Assembly: GCA_963989385.1 (NCBI GenBank)
Contig: OZ022499.1
Coordinates: forward strand, 80,031,903 to 80,095,902
DNA length: 64,000 nucleotides
Direction of reading: 5' to 3'
Source of the DNA: Ctena decussata
Lineage: Eukaryota > Mollusca > Bivalvia > Lucinida > Lucinidae
Shown here: positions 23,862 to 32,867 of the stretch, piece after piece
Position numbering within the stretch: the stretch's first letter is position 1
Layout of the letters: each line of letters opens with the position of its first letter
Notes under the pieces: generated by a model
The model's database searches: none
What the model was told of the DNA's origin: nothing
The model's input: only the letters and a program-made list of their open reading frames with translations
Made by a program: the position numbers and the translations under genes

Positions 23862-23961
23862 ATTATTGAATTTATTAAACGAGTTGGGGTGAAAGATAAG
23901 ATGCGGGGCTATGCCGAGCATCTTATCGGTTTTCCCCAACGAGTTTAATAAATTCAATAAT
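23862..23961. repeat. Long hairpin, about 43 bp arms
   Basis: ATTATTGAATTTATTAAAC at 23862 pairs with GTTTAATAAATTCAATAAT at 23943-23961. The arms continue inward through the GAGTTGGGG/CCCCAAC segment to GATAAGATGC/GCATCTTATC, leaving a 13-base loop. Outside the arms, GGTGCTCATG and CAGGGCACGAATGCC are also roughly complementary. It could be a small inverted-repeat element. Confidence 0.65.
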
Positions 23962-24404
23962 ACAGGGCACGAATGCCAGATTAGTTTTATCATATGACAC
24001 TAAATAACATTTAATGAGCAAATTTTGCACTAAAACGTTGCGACTAGTTGATTATCGAATTTAATGCATGGCTTTATTACACTTTCAGATGCGACGTCAT
24101 ATGAGTATACCTTTAAACGCATCAGCGAGACATCATTTATTATCCTCTCTTGGCCTACCATATTACGAAAGCAAATTGTACTCGGTTGTATTTCATATAG
24201 CGTACAAAAACAGTTGCAGGGTCATGTAGGCCCCTTCTCAGGGAGTTATCATTAGAATCTATGGTACTTATAACTCCTATCACTGGGAAGATATCACAGT
24301 AAGATGCTGGCATGCTGATCTAGCGGTCCCGGATTGCCGCTGGAGGCGGATTATTTTCATATAAGCTGTTTTATTTTTCTTGGTTGTTTTATGTGTTGTT
24401 TGTT

Positions 24405-24590
24405 GCTATTATTGATATATTGTTTGTGATATTAACGCTAGCCCGGTGACCACCTACATGAAAAATGGATGTTCACCAGGCTGGTGTTGTCTTTGGTTGT
24501 GACTAATTTTTTGTTGTCTTTTCCCACATGGTGTCTTGTGTTGTGGTCTTGGACTAAATTGTGCCAGTTCCTGAGAATTTTTCGTCTTAT
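24405..24590 (+). repeat. Dispersed repeat, copy 2 of 3
   Basis: It has the same order of phrases as 21530-21715: 'cgctagcccggtgaccacct', 'ggctggtgttgtctttggtt', 'gtgactaattttttgttgtc' and 'cacatggtgtcttgtg'. Confidence 0.6.
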
Positions 24591-24994
24591 TTTTCCATCG
24601 CACACAACCTTTCACCATTACTATCCCATCGTCCGGATATGGCTGAAATAGTGTTGAAAATGATGTAAAATCGCAAGTCATCCATCCATCCATCCACTGG
24701 GAAGAGGCAATGTTGACCACGGGAAAACAGGGGCAATACAGGACAGTATAGTGTTCCTTCATGCAAAACCGTCACCAGACAGTTCAGCTCACGTATAAAT
24801 ACTAAAGTAAAATATGTCATTGCGCAAAGTACACCACTTACCTACAGCTAAAAATGTCCAAGTATGCAATAAAATATAGCAGTCACGCTACCAGTTTTAA
24901 GCGAGACTTTGCGAAGCTAAGTAGTGTTTATGCAATACCCTTCGTGTGCTTCCACGTCCGCATGTGCATGTGCGTGCGCTTGCTCGTGCGCACA

Positions 24995-25464
24995 TGAGCA
25001 AAATATTCACCTTTTGCGTTAAGCCCAGTTTCTAAGGTACCACAAAAGAGTCTTCAAACTTGCTCCATTGCTACATCTGGGGAAGATCTACCGAAAGCAG
25101 CGATGAATACTGGGTCATGACCTATATATCGTGGGTGATTTAACATAGAAAAAATATTCACCTGTTGCGTTAAGCTCAGTTTCTAAGTAACCACAAGGAA
25201 TAGAGTATTTAAATTTGCTCAATAGATACATCCGGGGAGGATATACTGAAAGCAGCGATACATATTGGGCCATGACCTATATTTCGCGGATGATTGCTCA
25301 TTGAAACAATATTCCCCTGCTGCGTTTAGCTAAATTTATATGTATCCAAACGGGATAGAGTCTTCAAACTATTTCCGTAGATACACCTATGGAAGATCTA
25401 CTGAAAACAGCAATGCAGACTTGGCCATAAGCTATATTTAACAATTGATTGTACATAGAAAATA
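24995..25464 (+). repeat. Tandem repeat, about 152 bp period, left flank of the LTR element
   Basis: 'cagtttctaag' type anchors lie at 25028, 25179 and about 25334. Each is followed by 'agagtcttcaaactt', 'gaagatctaccgaaagcagc' and 'gggccatgacctatat'. The array resumes on the far side of the LTR retrotransposon at 35634. Confidence 0.75.
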
Positions 25465-26995
25465 TGCAAAGGCCTATTTTCACTTGACCCGGTTCTATTT
25501 TAGATTCATTATTGAAGCTTCATGGTTCCGTGGTCATTTGATTTCAGACATGAGTTGCAAACTCTGAGTCTGGCTCGTTTCACTGGTGAGAAAATTCATT
25601 ACTTTGCTCATCGTATGGCAGGTTAATTTCATAGAAAGATTATTTGTCATAAGGCACCACTGCCCTGGTTCAGCCTCAGTTTTACATGTGTTTCTGCGGT
25701 GAAGTCACTATAGCTGGACACTGCAGCTTTGAAATCAAGTTGTTTGTTTATTCACCCTGTCAGTTTGTGAAAGCAACTTATAATTATTTGTTCATGCATC
25801 GCTTACCTGATGTCACTTCATTTTAACATGTATTTTTCGCTCATAAAGCAGCAATACATTTCTGTTAATATGTAGGTCAACCATCTTGATTTAGGTGTAA
25901 CAGTACTTTTTGTCACAATAGTTTATCCAGATGGTGCATTCTGGGTAGAGGTCAGTCGAGTTCACCCCTCGTCTGATACTTCAGCCAACTTTACATTTAA
26001 ATTACTTTCAAAATACAATTTTGATCTTTTATTCAAAAAAAAGGTCATTAAGATAAATTATTTACCATTTTTTTCATATAAATAGTTTTTTTAAGTTAAT
26101 TCATTTTAATTGAATATTTGTCGAGAGAAGTCAGTCATGAGCTATTTTTAGAACCTTTACCTACAGTTCTCTCTGTGGGAAGTCAATGTGGGAATGTTGG
26201 AACTTTTGCGGGAAAGCTTTAGGGATGGTTTCTGTGGGACTTTTGGGATCGTGGGGTTGTAGGAACCTGAGGGTATATATAAGGCATCCCACAGATTTGA
26301 TCAAGGAGCTACACTTCAACCAGCATTGGGTTCAGTTGACTTTCTGTTAGTTTCTTTAGAAATTTTATTTAAAGTCATAATTTAGGAATTTTTTGGGGGG
26401 TTTTATTTTTCTATTCAATGCTTTAAATTATTTTTACATTAAATTACTTATTTACATGGAATTTTCTGGTAATTTGCTGCATTTTATGAGAAAAGTTCTT
26501 AAAGTTGCTCTTGCTTGGAAGATTATGAGTTCTTAATACTTAGGAGAAATTCAAGGCTTTGGAACTAAAAGGAAGATTTCACAGCACATAATTATAGCTA
26601 CCCTGTATTTTATTGTTTGAAAGGGCGATTTTAACACTCTCTGTTTATTTGACTATGTAATTTTGATGTAAGAAACCTCACAGCCACTGACACCCCCATT
26701 TCATTTCAAATTCACATAACATGTCATCTCTTTGCTAATTTCACTGTTTTATTTGTTTTAATTTTGTAATTTCAAGAATACAACATTTCTTGAAACTTAC
26801 ATAGGCTCATTAGTCATTTACAACCCTAGATCTTAGTCTCCCTATGTTCAGTGAAACCGGTTGAAGCCCCCACCTATTATAGCTGATAGTAGGTTACTTG
26901 TGATCAGTTGTCGTCCGCCGTCCGTCCGTCTGTCTGTCGAGGGAAGAATGAGAAGAAGAGAGAAAATAGAAGGGAGGCCTCCTAGGTCCGTTACA
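25465..26995 (+). repeat. 5' LTR
   Basis: It starts TGCAAAGGCC and ends CCTAGGTCCGTTACA, 1531 bases. It is collinear with 32868-35633 once the 1.2 kb insertion there is removed. It carries a TATA box at 26274-26282 and a GTCCGTCCGTCTGTCTGTC run near its end. The two LTRs differ at scattered positions and small indels, so the insertion is not recent. Confidence 0.92.
26274..26282 (+). promoter_or_regulatory. TATA box of the 5' LTR
   Basis: TATATATAA is followed by AGGCATCCCACAG and, about 50 bases on, by TTCAGTTGACT, an initiator-like sequence. The 3' LTR keeps TATATAAG at 34899-34906 in the same context, which supports a real promoter. Confidence 0.6.
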
Positions 26996-26997
26996 TT

Positions 26998-27009
26998 TGG
27001 TGACAGCGG
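26998..27009 (+). promoter_or_regulatory. Primer-binding site candidate
   Basis: TGGTGACAGCGG starts two bases after the 5' LTR, where the tRNA primer binds in Ty3/gypsy elements. The matching tRNA cannot be named from the window. Confidence 0.55.
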
Positions 27010-27091
27010 TGAAGATAATTTTTTTTTCTCTGTCTCATTTTATCTAACACTGCATAAGTTCAGTCATTTTTTTACTGGTCTCTGTTAAATT

Positions 27092-28660
27092 ATGGATGAA
27101 GAAATGGTTTTGACTCGACAGCAGCTGGGAAAAGAAAGAGAAGCCTCTAGTGCTATAGATCAGAACATGCCACTGGAAGCAATGCATAGCAGTGAGCAAG
27201 CCACATGCTCAAGTGACAAGGAAACTGCAGCAACTGATCAGCTAAGGGTTAATCCACCAAGGGAATCCTTATCATGGAGTATGGGGGACCATCAAGGCTT
27301 TAGAACTCAAAACCAAATGCAAAACAGTAACCCAGAAATGACACATGCCATGCAATGCAGGCAAGATAATGTCTTCAACCTTGAACACTCCCTTCAAACT
27401 GTTACAGCAGAACTTCGCGGAGTTTTACAAAGTTTTAATCAAAGTCAGATTACACAAAAAAACTCAGACGGTTTCTCAGAAGAGGAGAAATCATTCAAGA
27501 AATGAGGTTTCGAGCATGAGAAGGTCTGAGAGGAGACACAGAAGCCCAAAATCTGTTATCAGCACTGATAGTGATGATGATGAAAGTGAGGGAGCAACCT
27601 CAAATACATCAGCTAGGGTCAACAGAGGGTTTAGAAGAAATCGTAAATTGCCACCTTTCACTGGTAAAGAGACATGGAAGGTGTGGTTCAACAGATTTGA
27701 GGAAGTAGCACACAGGCAAAAATGGAGTTCTGAAGAGAAACTAGATGAGCTATTGCCACGGCTTCAGGGTGTGGCTGGAGAATTTGTATATGAGCAACTT
27801 CACACGAAACAAGGTCAAAGTACACTTCCCTTTGCAAAGAGCTAAATAAACGATTTAGGGTAGTAGAAACCTCAAAAGCATACTGGGTTCAGTTTAGTCA
27901 CCGTAACCAAAAATATGGCGAAACCGTAGAAGATTATGCGGCCGACCTTAAAAAGCTTTTTGATAAAGCTCACGTGCGCAGAGATAGCGAGACACGGCGT
28001 GAAGATTTATTGCGCAGATTTTTAGATGGCCTAGTTAACGATAAGGCCAGATTCCATGTTGAATTTATCAAATAACCAAAAGTCATTGATGAAGCTGTTT
28101 ATCAAGTGGTATGTGTTCAGCAGACCAAACAGAAAAATAAAAATTCAGACTATAACAAAGCAATGTCCCTAAATAATGCAGAAAGTAGCAGTGACACAGA
28201 TGACAAAACAATTTTATGTGCGGCACCAGGCAAAAATAAACACAGAGTAATAGAAAATAAGTCGAAAGAGGCTTCAATAGCTGACAGTTCTTCAACAACT
28301 GAAGAGAGCCTCAACCTTGAGAAGCTAAGGGACATCTTTAGGTCAGTCAGAACTAAAATCTTTATCCCCTAATAACACCTTATCCCAGTTTATGGAGAAG
28401 GCCCCAAAATTCCATTCAAGGCCAAACCAACAATCAGGCTACAGACCTTACAATAATGGCAGCTACCAAAATACACAAAACAACTACACTCGAGCCTACA
28501 GAGGCACGTGCTTTCTGTGCGGAGAATACTCAGATTTTAAAGCCAATTGTCCACAGAATAAAGATAAACAGCAAGAGGCACAACCAACACACAACAGCAA
28601 TAATGACAACAGTAATAGCCAGAGTTTAAACTACAAGAGACTAACCCCAAAGGCCTAGGT
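27092..28660 (+). pseudogene. gag of the Ty3/gypsy element, frameshifted
   Basis: The first ATG after the PBS is at 27092. The N-terminal part is acidic and glutamine-rich. A retrotransposon gag (capsid) region follows, with PPFTGKETWKVWFNRFEEVA at about 27650-27710, then SEEKLDELLPRLQG, and in another frame WVQFSHRNQKYGETVEDYA and RRFLDGLVNDKARF. Near 28515-28560 a zinc knuckle reads CFLCGEYSDFKANC: spacing fits CX2CX4HX4C but Asp replaces the His. At least four frame breaks split it. Gag normally packages element RNA into cytoplasmic particles, and this copy cannot make an intact one. Confidence 0.8.
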
Positions 28661-28764
28661 TCAGTCCAGAATGAAAATGGCCCACTTGATAGTTTATCCA
28701 ATATTAACAATCCTGTAAGAAGGGGATTTCCTTCATCTGATAGTGTTTATATTTCTGGGTCATT

Positions 28765-29030
28765 GAACGGGTCAAGGTCAACTTTTTGTCGATACAGGTG
28801 CTGAACGCACAGTGTTTCCAAAAAAGTATACGATAAAATCAGAGCAAGCGACAAGCCAAAATTGGTCAAAAAGGGGAAATTACTGCATGCTGGGGGTCAG
28901 GCTATTGTAGACTATGGCAAATGCAAAGTCAACATAGTATTGAACAAAACAAGCATAAGAAGTGAGGTCATAATTGCAGAAATTCAAGATGAGGTATTAC
29001 TTGGTATGGATATTTTAAAAAGGCAGTGAT
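28765..29030 (+). pseudogene. Aspartic protease region of pol
   Basis: LFVDTGAERTVFPKK at about 28782-28826 holds the DTG/A catalytic motif of retropepsins. The frame shifts just after it. The downstream part, with VNIVLNKTSIRSEV and LLGMDILKR (about 28990-29025), keeps the flap-distal strand and the LLGMD motif. The enzyme would cleave Gag-Pol. The frameshift inactivates this copy. Confidence 0.75.
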
Positions 29031-29275
29031 GGAAAGCCAGCAGACATCATTTTTAGTCAAAACATAATCAGACGCAATGGGCAAGAAATTAAATGCAGGC
29101 AACATCCTCAGAACAACACTAGGACCGTTCAAGGTGCAGGTGATTTTGTAATACAAGGGCACACTGAGCAAGTTAAACATGCATTTGTTCAGCGGTGTGA
29201 GAGTGATGATAATTTGGACAATTCCAGCATTCTAATTGAACCATCTGAAATTTTAAGCAGAAATTTCCGCTGGTA

Positions 29276-30319
29276 ATGGCGTCCAGTTTAGCTGATTTAA
29301 ATTTTGCACCAACGGTCAAAGTACGAGTAATGAACACCTTTCCATCAGATGCAACAATACGGGTAAATACTGTTATTGGGATAGCAAAGTTTCTTCCTTC
29401 TGAGCCTTTCAGCTTCCTTGAGCAAGAAGAGGCAGCAGAGGTAGGAAACTCCAGCTCAGCCAGAAAGCTTAAGTTTTCTCGTGAGAAAGAGACTAATCCA
29501 GATGTCATTAATGCAGTCAGTAGCCAGACATATGCAAAAGACCAGATTCTCAGTCATGATAAGACTTCTGATTCCGCCTCTTTTAAGCAGAAAGAAATCC
29601 CAGAGCACCTCCAAACACTTTATGCTGAAGCCACTTCGGGGAGAAATTATCCAGAAAAATGTGAAATTGCAAATTTACTTGATGAATATCAAGATGTTTT
29701 CTCAAAAGATGAGAATGATCTCGGTCTTACAAGCCTTGCCGATTATTCTATTGATACATGTGATGCCAAACCAATCAAACAGCCATTCAGGCGTGTGCCG
29801 TTAGCTTTTGCTAATGAAGACAAGGATGCCATTAACAAGTTATTAGATCAAGGGGTCATACGTCAATCTAAAAGCCCTTGGGCATCACCATTGTGTCTGG
29901 TAAGAAAGAAAGATGGTAGTGTCAGACCATGCGTAGACTACCGTAGGCTCAATGAGGTAACAAATACAGATGCTTTCCCAGTCCCAAAACTTGATGAGTG
30001 CATAGATACTGTCTCGGGATCAAAGATCTTTAGTATCCTTGACCTGACTTGTTGGTATTTCCAGGTCCCTGTACAAAAGCAAGATATCCCCAAGACTGCA
30101 TTTTTCTCTAAACACGGCTTGTATGAGTTCACCTCAACCCCATTTGGTATGATAAACAGTGGAGCTACCTTCCAGAGGGTCATGCAACTTGCATTAAAGG
30201 GTCTACAGTGGCACATATGCATCATATATATAGATGACTATATCATTTTTTCAGCAACACTGGATGAGCACATACAGCGATTGAAATGGTGCTCCAAAGA
30301 TTTCGTGAAGCAAATTTAA
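29276..30319 (+). pseudogene. Reverse transcriptase, longest intact piece (347 codons)
   Basis: The open frame contains WASPLCLVRKKDGSVRPCVD (fingers), SILDLTCWYFQVPV (motif A with its Asp), TPFGMINSGATFQRVM (motif B) and YIDD at 30227-30238 (motif C). This is the standard order for Ty3/gypsy reverse transcriptase. The ATG at 29276 is only the first methionine: the pol frame should run in from upstream. It ends early by frameshift after the thumb begins, and the rest continues from 30286 in another frame. Confidence 0.88.
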
Positions 30320-30660
30320 AACTTAAGCCGAAAAAGTGTGAGTTGCTGAAGAGTGAAGTTACATTCTTAGGCTTCAGAGTTACAAGCCAAGGGGCACGGC
30401 CAGATCCTAACAATGTCTCCAAAGTTCTTCAGTGGCCTGTACCCTGCAATGTTAGTGAAGTTAAGCAATTTCTTGGTCTCTGTAGCTACTACAGGAAACA
30501 TGTGAAAAACTTCAGCATCATTGCTAAACCATTGTTTGATCTGACCAAACAGGACAGCACATTGGTGTGGACAGATGACTGTCAGACAGCTTTTAATTCA
30601 CTTAAAGGTGCTCTGACAAGCAGGGATGTAATGGCACTACCTGACAGTGAGGGAGGTTAA
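30286..30660 (+). pseudogene. Reverse transcriptase thumb and connection, frameshifted
   Basis: LKLKPKKCELLKSEVTFLGF and VKQFLGLCSYYRKHVKNFS are the typical segments after the YIDD motif in gypsy pol. PLFDLTKQ and FNSLKGALTS lead toward RNase H. It is shifted relative to 29276-30319 and ends at a TAA at 30658-30660. Confidence 0.85.
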
Positions 30661-31221
30661 TTTATTTTAGATGTTGATTCATGTAATTTTGGAACTGGGG
30701 ACGTACTGTGTCAGATCCAGGATGGTAAACAAAAGATCATTGCTTATGCAAGCAGGTCTCTGAACAGACACGAGACCAATTACTGTGTCACAGACAAAGA
30801 GCTAATGAGTATCAGATATTTGTTGAGTACTTTAGGCATCACCTATTAGGCAGGCCGTTCATTGTACGATCAGACCACAGGCCCTTGAAATTCTTGTTCA
30901 GTCTTAAATCTCCCTCAGGTCGCTTGCCAGATGGATTGAGATATTATCTGGATATAATTTTGAGATACACTACAGACAAGGAACCCGCCATGGCAATGCA
31001 GACGGCATAAGTAGATGTAGAAACCCAAAAGATTGTTCCTGTCCAGATATTGACATGGAAGAGTCCCTTAAGCGTGGGCCTTGCAAGAAATGTTTAAAAA
31101 GGGCAGAACAAATGGAGTCTACAATGCTGAAAGCGAAACACAATGAGATTGAGGCTGAGGGTTTTGTCAAACATCAAGTCTCAAGATGTGTGAATGACAG
31201 CTCTCTCACACAGAACAGATA
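30661..31221 (+). pseudogene. RNase H domain and linker of pol
   Basis: FILDVDSCNFGTGDVLCQ carries the first catalytic Asp in a slightly altered context (VDSCN where TDASN is usual). IIAYASRSLNRHETNYCVTD and KELMSI carry the Glu, and RSDHRPLKFLF carries the second Asp. A frame break near 30830 separates the last motif. A cysteine-rich linker (CSCPDIDMEES, CKKCLKRAEQ) follows and ends at a stop at 31219-31221. Confidence 0.8.
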
Positions 31222-31371
31222 AGGAGAGGTCTATGGGAATTTACATGTTCCTCTGTAAAACATGTTTGTCTATGTCTTTCGAGTCTCGTTTTACTATTTC
31301 TCGGAATCAGTCATGACATTTTGTCTATAGGCAAATTCACAGTGTACAGCAGTGTGTGCTATGCACTGGTG

Positions 31372-31443
31372 GCTACGGCCAAGAACACATTGATAGCTAC
31401 GGCCAAGATCAGATTGGTAGCTATGGCCAAGAACAGATTATCA
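31372..31443 (+). repeat. Three 24-bp tandem repeats between RNase H and integrase
   Basis: GGCTACGGCCAAGAACA-type units start at 31372, 31396 and 31420. A period of 24 keeps frame and would read as an 8-residue repeat. The segment 31222-31540 does not resemble other pol sequence. Confidence 0.7.
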
Positions 31444-31559
31444 CTTATAAGTATGACTAGCATCATACTGGTGTTTGCGCTGTTTGTATTTAAACACAGG
31501 TTTAAATACACATGGAAATTCAGCCAGTAGCATAGAACTACTTGTTTCAAAGTCGGGAC

Positions 31560-32840
31560 AGTTGTGTCGTTCAGTGACGACAAGGTCAAAGGCAGAAGTT
31601 GTAGAACAATGGGTACCATGGTCAGATGGTAAATCAAATAAAGATCTGCAGGATATGCAGAAGGAGGACACGGTCATTAATTGGTTTAGCTCAGGCAGTA
31701 AGCCTGAGGGAAGCATAGCTGCTTCAGCGAGTCCTGCGACTCGGCATTATTTACAGTGCTGCGATGCACTGGTTTTGAAAAATGGCATTTTAATGCGCAA
31801 ATTTGAAAACAAAGATGGATCAGGTGTTTTCCTGCAATTTATCACACCAAGCAAGCTACGAAAAGATGTGCTATATCAGATGCACAATAGTATCTTGTCT
31901 GGTCACTGAGGTCGTAAGAAGACAAAAGATAAGGTATTGCAACGGTATTATTGGTACCATGTCAGAGAAGATGTAAATCTCTGGGTTTCTCAGTGCGACG
32001 TCTGTGGAGCCAACAAGCCTCCTGTGTATAAACCGAGAGCCCCTTTAGGGAGCATGCCGGTGGGAGCACCGTTGGACAGGCTGTCAACTGATTTAATTGG
32101 ATCATTTCCTAGGGCACCTCGGGGAAATAGGTACATTCTTATGGTCACGGACCAGTTTTCAAAATGGGTAGAGATAATGGCTATACCTGATCAGACTGCA
32201 GAGACGACAGCAAGGACCATCTTAAATGAAGCTATTGCCAGGTTTGGCTCATCCATTTCCATCCACAGTGACCTTGGAAGCAACTATGAGAGCAGGATAT
32301 TTAAAGAACTGTGCAACTTACTTGAAATCAAAAAGAGCAGAAATTTTGTTAGGAACCCTAAGGGAAACGGGCAGACAGAAAGATTCAACAAGACCCTTGT
32401 TCACATGATAAGAGCTTATCTCAGTGGAGAAAAGAATGATTGGGACCTGAATCTAGGCTGTCTTTCTGCGGCTTATAGGGCTACACCAAATGAGAGCACA
32501 AAGTTGACCCCTTACTTACTAATGTTGGGTAAAGAAGTCAGACTGCCAGCAGAAATAGCATTTGGAAGTTCAACAGCGTCTAATGAATCTGTTTCTTCGT
32601 ATGGAGAATATGTAGAGAAACTTAAGTCTAGGATGCAAAGTGCTCATAACCTTTGTAGGAAACATCTGAAAGAAAGTGTGAAAAGACAGACAGACATCTA
32701 TGATCAAAGACAGGTTTTGTACAAGTATGAGAAAGGAGATGTAGTATGGTTCCTTCAGCCTATACGAAAAGAAACTGTCTGCCAAAGCTTTCTGTAGGGC
32801 CAAAGTATCTGTTGTTGAATCTAATCATTGCCTTTCAGAC
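31560..32840 (+). pseudogene. Integrase of the Ty3/gypsy element
   Basis: The HHCC zinc-binding region is at about 31880-32010 (H...LSGH, then CDVCGANK), but a TGA stop at 31907-31909 interrupts it. The core, open from 31937 to 32797, has STDLIGSFP (first Asp), IHSDLGSNYES (second Asp) and GNGQTERFNKT (Glu), with 35 residues between the last two (DD35E). A KLSVGPKYLL segment in a shifted frame near 32780-32810 resembles the GPY/F module. No chromodomain is visible. The enzyme joins element DNA to the genome; this copy is broken by the stop and the late shift. Confidence 0.85.
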
Positions 32841-32867
32841 TTGTTTCTTTTGAAGATAAGGGTCATA

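Noticed and set aside
31907..31909. TGA at the integrase zinc finger read as programmed readthrough
   Set aside because: The element has many other frame breaks, so simple decay explains the stop.
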